60,613 nt of DNA from Brevibacterium senegalense (GCF_000285835.1 NZ_HE978601.1:530543-591155), one strand, 5' to 3'. Shown: positions 8,698-17,683, numbered from the stretch's first letter. Numbers and translations: made by a program. The notes: generated by a model from the sequence alone, not told the origin.

Positions 8698-8877
8698 GTG
8701 CGGCCTGCGCGAACTGGCGCACCTGACGGAATCGGCATGAGCCACAGCCCACCGTGCGGGCACCGTGCGAGCCACCCCCGCTTTCGAAGCCGAACGGTTC
8801 CGTAGACTTGCCGTGAACTGACGAGCGGGTCGACCGCACTGGGGCCCGCGCTTCGCATTCGGCAAAGGAGTCCCCGC

Positions 8878-10647
8878 GTGACCGCCCATTCCTCTTCCGC
8901 GCAGTCCCCCTCCACTGACTCCGGCACCGCTCAGACTGGAGCTGCACCGTCCACCGCTCAGCCCGGCACCGACCAGCCCAGCACCGTCGAGCCCACGATC
9001 GTCTACCCGGCTCGCCTGGTCCGCACGATGGATCCCGCCGCCCCGACCGCTGAGGCCGTCGCGATCCGCGGCGACCGCTTCCGCGCGGTCGGCACGGTCG
9101 AGGAACTGATGCAGTACCCCCACGCGCAGCTCGATGAGCGGTACGCGGACGCGGTCCTGCTGCCCGGCTTCGTCGAGGCGCACAGCCACGCCGGCACCGG
9201 CAACGTCTGGAAGGGCGCGTACGTGGGCTACGTCGACCGGGTGGATCCGAACGGCGTCCACTGGCCCGGCTGCACGTCGATCGAGGCGGTGGTCGAGCGG
9301 CTGACGAAGGCATCCGACGCGATCGACGATCCGCAGCAGCCGCTCATCGCGTGGGGGCTCGACCCCATCTACTTCCAGGACGAGGCACTCACGCTCGACC
9401 ACCTGGACCGGGTGTCGCAGACCCGCCCCCTCTGCGTCAACCACGCGAGCGGCCACGCCTACACCGTCAACTCGGCGGCTCTCGCCCATTGCGGTGTGGA
9501 CGACAGCGCCTCGACCGTGGGAGTGGCGCGCGATGGCTCCGGCCGGCTGACCGGTGAGCTGCACGAGTTCGCCGCCATGGCGCTCGTGTCCTCGATCGCC
9601 GCGGGCAACGATCTGCTGAGCGTCGACGAGGACGCCCTGCGCGCCTTCGCGCAGAACGCGGTCAACACGGGGACCACGACCGTCACGGACCTGGGGTCGC
9701 GCCTGCTCATGACGGACGAGGGGGCCGACGTGTACCGGTCGACCGTCACCCCGGACTTCCCCGTCCGCGTCAACGTCTTCCACTTCGCCGCCGGTGTGGG
9801 CCCGGTGTCCGACACGCTCGACGCGGACGCTCAGCGCCTCGTGAGACTCCGGGCGGAGTCGACCGACCGGCTCACGCTGGGCAACGTGAAGCTCATGCTG
9901 GACGGGACCCTGCAGGGCTTCACCGCTCGCGTCCGCGCCCCCGGCTTCTACGGCGATCAGCCCAACGGCATCTGGAACGTGACGCCGGAGGAGTTCCACC
10001 GCGCGTTCGAGGCCTTCCACACCGCGGGCCTCCTGGTCCACGTGCACTGCAATGGCGATCAGGCGTCGCAGCTGTTCCTCGACACCCTCGAGCGGATCCT
10101 CATCGACCATCCCCGCCCCGACCACCGCCACACCTGCACGCACGCTCAGATGGCGACGCCCGCGCAGTACCGGCGGATGGCCGCACTGGGCGCCTGCGCG
10201 AACATCTTCTCCAACCACATCCACCAGTGGGGCGACCAGCACCTGGACCTGACGATGGGACCCGACCGCGCGCGCCGGAACAACGCGGCGGCGACCGCGG
10301 TGCGCGCGGGCGTGCCGATCAGTCTGCACTCGGACTCACCGGTCACGCCGCTGGGTCCCCTGTCGTCCGCGATGCACGCGGTCACCCGCCGCACCCTGTC
10401 CGGCCGGGTCATGGGCGAGCACGAGCGCATTGGGGCGGAGACCGCACTGCACGCGGTCACGATCGGCAGCGCCTACATGCTCAAGCGCGATGCGGAGATC
10501 GGCTCGATCGAGCCCGGCAAGTACGCGGACCTGGCCGTGCTCGAGGACGACCCGCTCTCCGTCGCACCCCAGTCGATCGGCGCGATCCGCGTCCACGGCA
10601 CCGTGGTGGGCGGGCGCCACTGCGCCAGCAACGTGCAGGAACGCTGA
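8878..10647 (+). CDS. YtcJ-like amidohydrolase (amidohydrolase 3 family)
   Basis: A 589-residue metal-dependent hydrolase of the amidohydrolase superfamily. GFVEAHSHAGTGN carries the HxH metal ligands, VHVHCNGDQA and HTCTHAQMA supply further histidines, and SLHSDSPVTPLGPL carries the late Asp. The first ~40 residues are a Ser/Thr/Ala/Pro-rich extension outside the family fold; it is not a clear signal peptide. GTG 8878 is chosen because AAAGGAG precedes it at good spacing. YtcJ-type enzymes are predicted to hydrolyse amides; the substrate here is unknown. The CobW-type gene 9 bp downstream could be co-transcribed and might serve metal supply, which is inference. Confidence 0.85.
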   Translation: MTAHSSSAQSPSTDSGTAQTGAAPSTAQPGTDQPSTVEPTIVYPARLVRTMDPAAPTAEAVAIRGDRFRAVGTVEELMQYPHAQLDERYADAVLLPGFVEAHSHAGTGNVWKGAYVGYVDRVDPNGVHWPGCTSIEAVVERLTKASDAIDDPQQPLIAWGLDPIYFQDEALTLDHLDRVSQTRPLCVNHASGHAYTVNSAALAHCGVDDSASTVGVARDGSGRLTGELHEFAAMALVSSIAAGNDLLSVDEDALRAFAQNAVNTGTTTVTDLGSRLLMTDEGADVYRSTVTPDFPVRVNVFHFAAGVGPVSDTLDADAQRLVRLRAESTDRLTLGNVKLMLDGTLQGFTARVRAPGFYGDQPNGIWNVTPEEFHRAFEAFHTAGLLVHVHCNGDQASQLFLDTLERILIDHPRPDHRHTCTHAQMATPAQYRRMAALGACANIFSNHIHQWGDQHLDLTMGPDRARRNNAAATAVRAGVPISLHSDSPVTPLGPLSSAMHAVTRRTLSGRVMGEHERIGAETALHAVTIGSAYMLKRDAEIGSIEPGKYADLAVLEDDPLSVAPQSIGAIRVHGTVVGGRHCASNVQER

Positions 10648-10656
10648 GCCCAGCAG

Positions 10657-11694
10657 GTGGCCCATAACGACGGCGACCCTCCACCCTCGAAGCCGCTCAC
10701 GCTGGTGGGCGGCTACCTGGGCAGCGGGAAGACGACGCTCATCAACCGATTCCTCGCCTCCCCCGACGCCGGTCGGACAGCGGTCGTCGTCAACGACTTC
10801 GGCGACGTCAACATCGACGCGGCGCTCATCCGAGCGGCGGGCGCGGACACGCTCGAGCTGACGAACGGCTGCATCTGCTGCCAGATCACCGACGACGTGC
10901 AGACGACGATGGCGGGGCTGGCCGCGCGGACGGACATCGATGCGGTGATCTGCGAGGTCAGCGGCATCGGCGATCCGTCGCAGCTGGGCACGTGGCGCTC
11001 GTACCCGGGCTTCCGGCCGGGTCCAGTCGTCGTGTGTGCGGACGCGGGAGCGACGGAGGCTCGGCTGACGGATGAGTACGTCGAGGACGTGGTGCGCGCC
11101 CAACTCGCCAGCGCGGACGTCGTACTGGTGACGAAGGCGGATCTAATGTCGGCGGACCAGGTGGAGCGCGTGCGCGAGGTGTGCGCGAGGCTCGCGCCGA
11201 GCGCTCGGGTCGTCACGCCGGTCGAGGGAAGCGAGAACGTCCTGGTGGCCGCGGTTGGGAACACCGCCGAGGCCGCGGCTGGGGTGGTCCGCGGAGCCGC
11301 GGACGACGCCGAGGCCGCGGCGGGCTCGGCACCGCACGCCGGGTCCCGCACCGGGATCGGGTCGGCACGAGGCACCGAGGCTGGCTCCCACCCTTCAGAG
11401 GAGTCGCACGCACAGGTGCATCGGACTCGGACCGTCGATCTGCCGCCACGGGCACGAGCGGGCGACGTCGCGGGCACATTGCGCGCGCACGCAACGATGC
11501 TGGTCCGCGCGAAGGGCTTCGCGCGGGATGCGGACGGCGGCTGGCAGCAGGTCCATCTGGCTGGTGGAAACGTCACCGCATCGTCGCTGCCTGCCGGATC
11601 GCCGACTCCTGATCGCCCTCAGATCGTCCTCATCGCCGCAGGCCCGGACGCGCAAAGGACACTCGACACCGTCGCCTCCCAGCTGGACGGGTAG
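10657..11694 (+). CDS. CobW/COG0523-family GTP-binding metal chaperone
   Basis: A G3E-type GTPase of 345 residues. GGYLGSGKTTLINR is Walker A, NGCICCQI holds the CxCC metal-binding motif, CEVSGIGDPS is the switch segment, and VTKAD is the NKxD-like guanine motif. The C-terminal CobW domain includes RAKGFARDADGGWQQVHLAGG. Residues ~190-270 are an Ala/Gly/Glu/His-rich low-complexity linker. Relatives deliver zinc or cobalt to client enzymes. GTG 10657 lies 9 bp after the amidohydrolase stop with a weak ribosome site, which suggests coupling. Confidence 0.85.
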   Translation: MAHNDGDPPPSKPLTLVGGYLGSGKTTLINRFLASPDAGRTAVVVNDFGDVNIDAALIRAAGADTLELTNGCICCQITDDVQTTMAGLAARTDIDAVICEVSGIGDPSQLGTWRSYPGFRPGPVVVCADAGATEARLTDEYVEDVVRAQLASADVVLVTKADLMSADQVERVREVCARLAPSARVVTPVEGSENVLVAAVGNTAEAAAGVVRGAADDAEAAAGSAPHAGSRTGIGSARGTEAGSHPSEESHAQVHRTRTVDLPPRARAGDVAGTLRAHATMLVRAKGFARDADGGWQQVHLAGGNVTASSLPAGSPTPDRPQIVLIAAGPDAQRTLDTVASQLDG

Positions 11695-11738
11695 CCGACG
11701 ATCGACGGGCGCCACGGGGATCCCGCGCGGAGTGGGGG

Positions 11739-12296
11739 TCAGCCGTTCTGCTCGAAGTTCTTCGCGTAGGCGTCCCGCAGGGCCTCCCAGCCCACGGACA
11801 TGGCATCCTCGCCCACGACACGCTCGACGTCGCGCCCCGCGAGGACCAGGGACAGCACCGTGAGGCACACGTGCCAGCCGGCGGCGGTCATCGGGACGTA
11901 TTCCTGCTGATCGAACGTCTGCGTGAGAGTGAGGCGGGTGCTCGTCTCGCTCTCCTCGACGAGCTCCCACAGCACTTCGCCCTCATCCCACGCGTGCCGC
12001 AGGACGGTGACCGGCTCGATCTCGATGACCCGGGCCTCGACGGGATCGGCCTCCGGGGTCTCCCGCGACCAGGCCGGTCCCACGACCGCCAGGACACGGT
12101 CCGGGACGACCGGCGACCATGTCGCCAGCAGCTCCGGCTCCGTGAGGAACTCCCACAGTCGAGACGGCTGCGTCTCCAGCCGGAGGCTCATCGTCAGCAG
12201 CGTCGTCCCGTGCGACAGCGTCTGCGATTCCGCCGTCACGGGGAGTTCCGCGAGCGCACCTGTGACAGCGGCGATGGTCGGATCGGACAGCGGCAT
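11739..12296 (-). CDS. SRPBCC (START/AHSA1-like) domain protein
   Basis: A 185-residue cytosolic protein. SLRLETQPSRLWEFLTEPELLATWSP is the classical start of AHSA1-type SRPBCC folds, and RLTLTQTF and GWHVCLTVLSLVLAG are the later strand and long C-terminal helix that close the hydrophobic pocket. Ligand unknown. The gene converges with the CobW gene and is divergent from the SDR gene, from which it is separated by 227 bp holding the SDR promoter. Confidence 0.8.
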   Translation of the reverse strand: MPLSDPTIAAVTGALAELPVTAESQTLSHGTTLLTMSLRLETQPSRLWEFLTEPELLATWSPVVPDRVLAVVGPAWSRETPEADPVEARVIEIEPVTVLRHAWDEGEVLWELVEESETSTRLTLTQTFDQQEYVPMTAAGWHVCLTVLSLVLAGRDVERVVGEDAMSVGWEALRDAYAKNFEQNG

Positions 12297-12422
12297 GTGC
12301 GTCTCCCTGGTCGGTGCGTGCGACTCCTTCGCACCGACCCTATCCGCATGACGCCGTCCTGACCGGGGACGCCACCGACTGCCCGCGCACCTCCCAGAAC
12401 TGACCCGAACGTCAAGAATCCG

Positions 12423-12504
12423 TTGACGGCGCCGCGCAGGTGTGACAGATTGCCAATCAGCAGACTTCCGATCAAACGATCAGTCAGACGCGATCAGTCA
12501 GACG
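12423..12504 (+). promoter_or_regulatory. SDR promoter region with 14-bp tandem direct repeat
   Basis: TTGACG (12423) and CAGATT (12446) are spaced 17 bp and fit a housekeeping promoter. Downstream lies a perfect tandem repeat, CGATCAGTCAGACG at 12477-12490 and 12491-12504, ending 19 bp before the SDR start. Repeats placed after a -10 box are a typical site for a repressor. Confidence 0.5.
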
Positions 12505-12523
12505 AGCACTCAGAGGAGAGTCC

Positions 12524-13279
12524 ATGTCAGCACGGTTCGAGAACAAGGTCGCCATCGTCACGGGAGCCTCGCGCGGCATCGGCCTGGGCATCGCCCAGCG
12601 CCTGGTCGATGAGGGCGCACGCGTCCTCATCACGGCGCGCGGCGAGGAGGCCCTGCAGGAGGCCGTCGCACAGCTGGGCGGCCCTGAGAAGGCGATCTAC
12701 GCCGCCGGCAAGGCCGACGACGCGGACCACCAGGACGCAGCCATCGCGCAGGTGACGGAGGCGTTCGGCCCCGTCGACGTCCTCGTCAACAACACCGGCA
12801 TCAACCCGGTGTACGGCCCGCTCGTCGAGATGGAGGACCGCACGATCTCGAAGCTGTTCGACGTCAACGTCCTCTCGACCATGCAGTGGACGCGCAAGGT
12901 CTACCAGGCGTCGATGAAGGAGCGCGGCGGCTCGATCGTCAACCTGTCCTCCGTCGCCGCCGTCCGCCAGCCCCACATGATCGGGTTCTACGGCGCGACC
13001 AAGTCGATGATCACCCACATCACCAAGCAGTACGCGATGGAACTGGGCCCGGGCATCCGCGTCAACGCGATCGCCCCGGCCGTCGTCAAGACGAAGTTCG
13101 CAGAGAAGCTCTACGAGGCCGGCGAGGAGAAGGTCGCAGCCGCCTACCCCGCCAAGCGCCTGGGCGAGCCCGAGGACATCGCAGCGCTCGCCGCCTTCCT
13201 CCTCTCCGACGAGGCCTCCTGGATCACCGGTGAGCTGGTCGTCGCAGACGGCGGCGTCACCCTGGGCGGCGGCGCCTGA
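12524..13279 (+). CDS. SDR family oxidoreductase (FabG-like)
   Basis: A classical SDR of 251 residues. TGASRGIGLG binds the dinucleotide, NNTG is the structural motif, Ser in LSSVAAV and the YGATK motif form the catalytic Ser-Tyr-Lys set, and the C-terminus GELVVADGGVTLGG is typical of FabG-like enzymes. It reduces or oxidises a ketone/alcohol with NAD(P)H; the substrate is unknown. AGAGGAG precedes the ATG. The repeats upstream suggest control by a local repressor not identified here. Confidence 0.9.
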   Translation: MSARFENKVAIVTGASRGIGLGIAQRLVDEGARVLITARGEEALQEAVAQLGGPEKAIYAAGKADDADHQDAAIAQVTEAFGPVDVLVNNTGINPVYGPLVEMEDRTISKLFDVNVLSTMQWTRKVYQASMKERGGSIVNLSSVAAVRQPHMIGFYGATKSMITHITKQYAMELGPGIRVNAIAPAVVKTKFAEKLYEAGEEKVAAAYPAKRLGEPEDIAALAAFLLSDEASWITGELVVADGGVTLGGGA

Positions 13280-13301
13280 CCGTCCGCACCACCACCAGGG
13301 C

Positions 13302-13320
13302 GGGGCTGGCCAACAGCCCC
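13302..13320. terminator. Bidirectional terminator between SDR and MOSC genes
   Basis: GGGGCTG and CAGCCCC form a 7-bp GC stem with a 5-base loop in the 49-bp gap between convergent genes. Flanking GGGC and CCCGCC could extend it with a bulge. Confidence 0.5.
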
Positions 13321-13328
13321 ACCCCGCC

Positions 13329-14072
13329 TCACTCGCGCCCGCCCACGATCCGGGCGTAGACCCCGAAGACCGGCTCCCCCGCCTCGTTCTTCGGGCGGTA
13401 CCCGGCCAGGGCCTTGAGCAGCCGTGCGTTCCGCTCACCCGTGACCGGGTCGAGGTCCATGACCGCACAGCGCGGGATGGGCGCACCGATCCGCACCCAC
13501 CGGTCCCCCAGCGCCATCGTGCGCCCGGCCCACGTCTCTTCGATGTAGGGGACATCCGTCTCGATGAGGCAGGTGGCCCGAAAGCGCGCCGCCTCGTCCA
13601 GCAGGCCGGGACGGCCGACCCGTTCGGACAGCTCCGCCACCGAGGCCGTCGCCACGATCGAGACCGGCTCACCGTAGACGACCCCGCCCCGCGGAGCGCG
13701 CGCCAGTCGCACGGATCGCCCCAGCCATTGGGACAGGAGTGCCGCATGCGGCCCGTCGGTGAGCTCGAGGTCGACACTCCGCTTCCAGTAGTCGCACGTC
13801 ACCGTCTCACCGGTGAGCTGCGGCGCGGCACGCACCGACCGCCCATCGGGCAGGACGAGCTCCAGCACCGGACCCGTCAACGACGCCCGGACCGTCAGCA
13901 GGCGGGGATTCCGCACCGTCTTGAGCACCGTCCGGCGCTCGACGTCGACCAGGCAGTACGCACGATCCCCCACGGGACCGTGCTCATCCAGAACCGCATC
14001 CTCGCGGATCATGTGCTGTGTCCCCTTCACCGGCGCGAACCCCAGCGCGCGCACGCGCAGCCGATCGCTCAC
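13329..14072 (-). CDS. MOSC domain-containing protein
   Basis: A 247-residue molybdenum-cofactor sulfurase C-terminal (MOSC) protein. An N-terminal beta-barrel part (VRALGFAPVKGTQHM, GPVGDRAYCLVD) is followed by the MOSC core with IPRCAVMDLDPVTGERN, whose Cys is the conserved Moco-sulfur or molybdenum ligand, and NEAGEPVFGVYARIV at the end. YiiM- and mARC-like relatives reduce N-hydroxylated compounds. The start is GTG 14072, which overlaps the stop of the upstream MFS gene, so the two were once co-transcribed. Its upstream partner is now cut by the ICE, so its promoter may have changed. Confidence 0.85.
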   Translation of the reverse strand: MSDRLRVRALGFAPVKGTQHMIREDAVLDEHGPVGDRAYCLVDVERRTVLKTVRNPRLLTVRASLTGPVLELVLPDGRSVRAAPQLTGETVTCDYWKRSVDLELTDGPHAALLSQWLGRSVRLARAPRGGVVYGEPVSIVATASVAELSERVGRPGLLDEAARFRATCLIETDVPYIEETWAGRTMALGDRWVRIGAPIPRCAVMDLDPVTGERNARLLKALAGYRPKNEAGEPVFGVYARIVGGRE

Positions 14073-14803
14073 CCGGTCCTCCCCACCCGCGACGCGAAGA
14101 ACGCGAACAGCGCGGTCAGCACGATCGTCGCCGCGCACGTCCACCCGAACGCCGGGTGCATGGGCTGGAACTGCGTGAGCCCCATGAACACGGTCGACAG
14201 CACCGCGATGCCCAGTCCCAGGCCCGTCTGCTGCGCCGTCGCGACGAGCCCGCCCGTCAGTCCTGCCGCCTCGTCCGGCACCGCCGCCATGACGACGGAG
14301 ACGAGCGGGCCCATCATGAGCCCCTGCCCGCCGCCCACCAGCAGACCGGCGATCTGGTACCACGCGAAGAACGGCTCGAGGTCCGCGAGCGCCAGCACCG
14401 CGACCCCCGCCATCCCCAGCCCCTGGATCATGCTCGCGGTCAGCAGCAGCCGCCGTCCGCCCACGATCGTCCCGCCCCAGGCCGCCACGATCCGCGGCGC
14501 CGCCCACGAAGCCCCCACGAACGCGAACGACAGCACCGCCGCCACGAGCCCCGACTGCCCCGGCGTCAGCCCGTGCCCCTGCTGGCTGAAGATCGAGAAG
14601 TTGTACGCGTACCCGCCGATCATCATGAAGAGCAGCAGCGCCAGCGCCATGCCGGTCCGCACCGACGGCTCCCGCAGGATCTCCAGCGGCAGGATCGACG
14701 CGCCACCGGTCACGGACCGCCTGCGCACATGCCATGCGAGCAACCCGAACATCACCGCCGAGTCGAGCAATGGAAAGCGCACCTCCTTCTCGAAGGAGGT
14801 CAC
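14069..14803 (-). pseudogene. MFS transporter (DHA2-like), C-terminal half only
   Basis: About 230 residues with around six membrane helices match the C-terminal half of 14-helix drug/proton antiporters. A helix ends in MFGLLAWHVRRR, a loop carries ILPLEILREPSV, and more helices follow (MALALLLFMMIGGYAYNFSI to FGWTCAATIVLTALFAFFAS). The first dozen residues (MTSFEKEVRF) derive from integrase leader DNA, not from the transporter. The N-terminal half is not anywhere in the window. It looks cut at about 14755-14770 by insertion of the ICE, whose integrase starts at 14806 on the other strand. Confidence 0.8.
14781..14800 (+). promoter_or_regulatory. Hairpin that sequesters the integrase ribosome-binding site
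   Basis: ACCTCCTT at 14781-14788 pairs perfectly with AAGGAGGT at 14793-14800 across a CTCG loop. The right arm is a full-strength Shine-Dalgarno sequence 5 bases before the integrase ATG. The left arm equals the anti-Shine-Dalgarno 3' end of 16S rRNA. The structure could hold integrase translation low. It also lies within ~20-45 bp of the inferred attachment site, so it may move with the element. Confidence 0.6.
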
Positions 14804-14805
14804 TG

Positions 14806-16449
14806 ATGAAGACGACTACGATGCAGCCTGGCGCGAACGCACGGCCGGGACGGGCGACACGGGCGGTGGTCTATCCGGCGTTTACTCAGACGGGGCCGGA
14901 CACACCGGTGGAAGGCACGCGGCCGATCTATCTGTACTTGCGGCTGTCGAAGTACCACAAGGACAAGGCGGATGCGATCGAGCGTCAGCGCCTTGATCTG
15001 ACTCGCAAGCTCACCGCCGAGGGCGGGTGGACAGTGATGGGTGAGTACATCGATAACGACTCAGCGAGCGCTTCTGCGCCGAAGAACCGCAAGGGGTGGC
15101 GTCAGCTGAACCAGGACATCCAGGCCGGGACGGTACCAGCAGTGGCGTTCTGGAAGCTGGATCGCACGAACCGGATCGCGGCGAAGTGCATCGAGTGGAT
15201 CGGGCAGTGCCAGCGCTCGGGCGTGTACTTGTTGTCGCATCAAGACAGCGCCGATGAGCTGAACACCGCGACCGCGGGGGCGAAGCTGGTGACCGGGATC
15301 AAGGCACTGCTCGCGGAGGTTGAGACGGACTCGATGAGTGAGCGGCAATTGGCGTCGAAGCGGCACCTGGCCGAAGCTGGGTTCCACCACGGCGGCACGC
15401 CGCCACTTGGGTGGATGGCTGGCCCGCGCGTGGTCGATGAGTTCGGACGTTCCGGGGTGCGGCTGGTGCCGCATCCGGTGGAACATCCGGCGTTGAAGGA
15501 CGCGGTGGACATGGTGCTGGCGGGCAAGAGCCTGGCGCAGATCGCTCGCTACTGGAGCGACCAGTACGGGATCACCACTGCTGCGGGCGGGCCGGTGTTT
15601 GAGGCGACGGTGTACCGGTCGCTGGTCTCACCCCGGATGATTGGCTACCGGATGCGGCAGGTGCCCGAGCACCAGCGCGGTGTGAAGCTCGACCTGCTGG
15701 ACTACATCGCCAGGGACGCTTCGGGAGAACCGGTGATCGCTCAGGAGCCGGTCTGCGATCGGGTGACCTGGTTGCGGGTGCGCCGGCTGCTGGAGGAAGC
15801 GAAGACCTCACGGACCAGGCGACCGTGGGGCTCGCACGAGTGGCTGCTGACGGGGCTGCTGCACTGCCAGTGCGGAGAGCGTTTGTACGGGCATCAGAAG
15901 TACCGCAAGCGTGCCTCTGGTGAGCGGGTGCCGGCGTTCGCCTACCGCTGCCAGGCCAACAAGATACGGGGCCCGGGGAACTGCTCGGGCGGATGCACGA
16001 TCGATGCGGCCAAGGGCGAGGCGTTCGTGCTGGGCTGGTTCTTTGCCCAGATCACCGACGATGCGCTCGCTGCCGCGCGTGCCCGACGGCGTGCCGCCCG
16101 GGCCGACGTGGGCATCAACGAGGTGCTGTCTCAGCTCGATGAGGCCAGGGCCGAGCGTGACGCGCTGCTATCCAAGCAGGGCACCGGGGAGTATCGGGGC
16201 GCGATGGTGACGGTGCTGCTGTCGCTGATCGCTGACGCGCAGCAGCGCCTTGATGGCCTCCAGCGACGATTGGATGCGATGGAGCTGGATGAGTTCCCGA
16301 TCGATGACGGCCCAGCGTTGATCGCCTCGTGGAAGGAGAGGGCGATCACCGAGAAGCGCGCCTATCTGCGGCGGATGATCCACCGGATCGACGCGCTGCC
16401 GGGTACGGCACCGACCGAGGAGCGGTTGAGCATCACTCCGGTCGAGTGA
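14806..16449 (+). CDS. Large serine recombinase (ICE integrase)
   Basis: A 547-residue large serine integrase. The N-terminal resolvase domain starts at IYLYLRLSKYHKDKADAIERQ, where Ser in RLS is the expected nucleophile, followed by DNDSASAS and VAFWKLDRTNR. A recombinase domain follows (HGGTPPLGW to MIGYRM), then a zinc ribbon (LLHCQCGERLYG, YRCQANK, NCSGG) and a coiled coil (ISQL-like LSQLDEARAERDALL, QQRLDGLQRRLDAM). Such enzymes insert circular elements at attB without host factors. ATG 14806 is fixed by AAGGAGGT. It faces away from the cut MFS gene, as expected next to attL. It overlaps the small gene at 16433-16633 by 17 bp. Confidence 0.92.
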   Translation: MKTTTMQPGANARPGRATRAVVYPAFTQTGPDTPVEGTRPIYLYLRLSKYHKDKADAIERQRLDLTRKLTAEGGWTVMGEYIDNDSASASAPKNRKGWRQLNQDIQAGTVPAVAFWKLDRTNRIAAKCIEWIGQCQRSGVYLLSHQDSADELNTATAGAKLVTGIKALLAEVETDSMSERQLASKRHLAEAGFHHGGTPPLGWMAGPRVVDEFGRSGVRLVPHPVEHPALKDAVDMVLAGKSLAQIARYWSDQYGITTAAGGPVFEATVYRSLVSPRMIGYRMRQVPEHQRGVKLDLLDYIARDASGEPVIAQEPVCDRVTWLRVRRLLEEAKTSRTRRPWGSHEWLLTGLLHCQCGERLYGHQKYRKRASGERVPAFAYRCQANKIRGPGNCSGGCTIDAAKGEAFVLGWFFAQITDDALAAARARRRAARADVGINEVLSQLDEARAERDALLSKQGTGEYRGAMVTVLLSLIADAQQRLDGLQRRLDAMELDEFPIDDGPALIASWKERAITEKRAYLRRMIHRIDALPGTAPTEERLSITPVE

Positions 16450-16633
16450 GGGCGTCGGCCACGCTGGCGGCATCGAGCATCGTCGCGACCTGCTCGATCA
16501 GGTCCTGCGAGGCCGGTTGGGTGGTGCGCCGGGCCGTCCCGGCACTCCACCCAGCGACGAAGGCTCCGTAGGCGGCTTCGGGGACGATCTCGCCCACCTC
16601 AGCGGGAGGCGGGCACGCGATATCGGTGCTCAC
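16433..16633 (-). CDS. Small hypothetical ICE protein
   Basis: A 66-residue acidic protein with no recognised domain (ends EQVATMLDAASVADALTRPE). It is believed real because its GTG start overlaps the stop of the DUF4913 gene (GTGA) in the same transcription unit. It is the last gene of the leftward series and its 3' end overlaps the integrase gene tail to tail. Confidence 0.55.
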   Translation of the reverse strand: MSTDIACPPPAEVGEIVPEAAYGAFVAGWSAGTARRTTQPASQDLIEQVATMLDAASVADALTRPE

Positions 16634-17202
16634 GGTTCCTCTCCCGCGATCGCGGCGTAGAAGTCATCCTCGGCCTGCCGGCGTTGGGCGACCTCCGCGG
16701 TGACGAAGGCCTCGAACTCCGCGGCCCGGTCGGCGATCGCGGTGTCCTCGACGGGCTCGGCTGGTTCCTCCCCGGGCCAGACCGTCTGACGGGTCGGCCG
16801 ATCACGATCAATCCGCGTGCCCGAGGCGGCGACCCAATCACGCAGCCGTGCACGGGCGTCGGCGAAGTCGCGGTGCCAACCGATCGCCGCGGAGGCATTC
16901 TGCTCGGGGTCATAGGCGCCCAGCCAGTGCAGATGCAGCGCTGACAGCTCCCACACCAGTTCAGGGTGGTGGTGCCAGAACGGCGGCACCACCGAAGCGG
17001 GCAGACCGTAGGTGCGGCGCAGCCAGGTCACCCACCGGTCTAGGGCGAACCACTCGACCTCCAGCTCCTCGGCGGTCAGCAGGTTCCAGTTCACCGGGTG
17101 CGGCAGCTCCGCGACGTCCGGCGCCTCGTCGGAGGCAAGGTCGTCCTCATCGAGCAGGTCGTGCTCGTCGAGCTTGTCAGGGTCTGTCAGGTACTCGCTC
17201 AC
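16630..17202 (-). CDS. DUF4913 family protein
   Basis: A 190-residue soluble protein. An acidic N-terminus (DKLDEHDLLDEDDLAS) leads to the DUF4913-like core: HPVNWNLLTAEELEVEW, ALDRWVTWLRRTYG, FWHHHPELVWELSALHLHWL. This family recurs in actinobacterial mobile elements, with unknown function. GTG 17202 is chosen because GGGGAG precedes it at good spacing; an ATG at 17352 would extend it with an unlikely Pro/Arg-rich stretch that overlaps ssb. Confidence 0.65.
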   Translation of the reverse strand: MSEYLTDPDKLDEHDLLDEDDLASDEAPDVAELPHPVNWNLLTAEELEVEWFALDRWVTWLRRTYGLPASVVPPFWHHHPELVWELSALHLHWLGAYDPEQNASAAIGWHRDFADARARLRDWVAASGTRIDRDRPTRQTVWPGEEPAEPVEDTAIADRAAEFEAFVTAEVAQRRQAEDDFYAAIAGEEP

Positions 17203-17218
17203 GGCGTCTCCCCGCCTG

Positions 17219-17683
17219 TCACAGGCCGAGGGCAGGAGCGGGTGTGCTCTGCCCGGATCGCTCGGGCGACTCGAACGCGGGTGCCTGTTGTGAGGCGGCG
17301 CGTTCGGGCGTCTGCTCAACGGGGGCCCGTCGAGCGCTGCGGTCCACGTCATAGCGGGTGTAGGCGCTGTCGTGGCCGATCCCGGTCACGACGAACACCT
17401 CGCTCTCGGGGCCGTCGTCGCCTTTAGAGAATGTACGGATGTGACCTTGGGCGACGAAACGGTCGCCAGGAACGAAATTGTCGATGATGCGCTGCACGTT
17501 GTCGTCGTAGGCGACCATGGTGTCGTAGGTCTTTCCGAGGTCGGTGAAGGTGCCGTCCGGCTCGCGGTGTTTGCGGTCCTGGCCGAACCTCACCTTGACG
17601 TAGGGATCACCGTTCTTTGTCTCCAGTTCCTGGGGTGCTTTCGCGACGAACCCCCGGATCGATGGCTTGCTGAGTATCGACAT
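17219..17683 (-). CDS. ssb: Single-stranded DNA-binding protein, ICE-encoded
   Basis: A 154-residue OB-fold protein. The N-terminal ~110 residues (SIRGFVAKAPQELETKNGDPYVKVRFG, YDTMVAYDDNVQRIIDNF, GDRFVAQGHIRTF) match the SSB fold, and a Pro/Gln/Ala-rich tail follows. The usual acidic C-terminal tip (DDDIPF type) is absent and it ends PAPALGL, so it may not recruit host SSB partners. It probably coats transferred single strands in the recipient. A conserved leader box lies 55 bp upstream (17738). Confidence 0.8.
   Translation of the reverse strand: MSILSKPSIRGFVAKAPQELETKNGDPYVKVRFGQDRKHREPDGTFTDLGKTYDTMVAYDDNVQRIIDNFVPGDRFVAQGHIRTFSKGDDGPESEVFVVTGIGHDSAYTRYDVDRSARRAPVEQTPERAASQQAPAFESPERSGQSTPAPALGL

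Noticed and set aside
8517..8927. 136-residue leftward ORF across the intergenic repeats
   Set aside because: Its sequence is made of the DNA repeats and overlaps the amidohydrolase start. No ribosome site or family was recognised.
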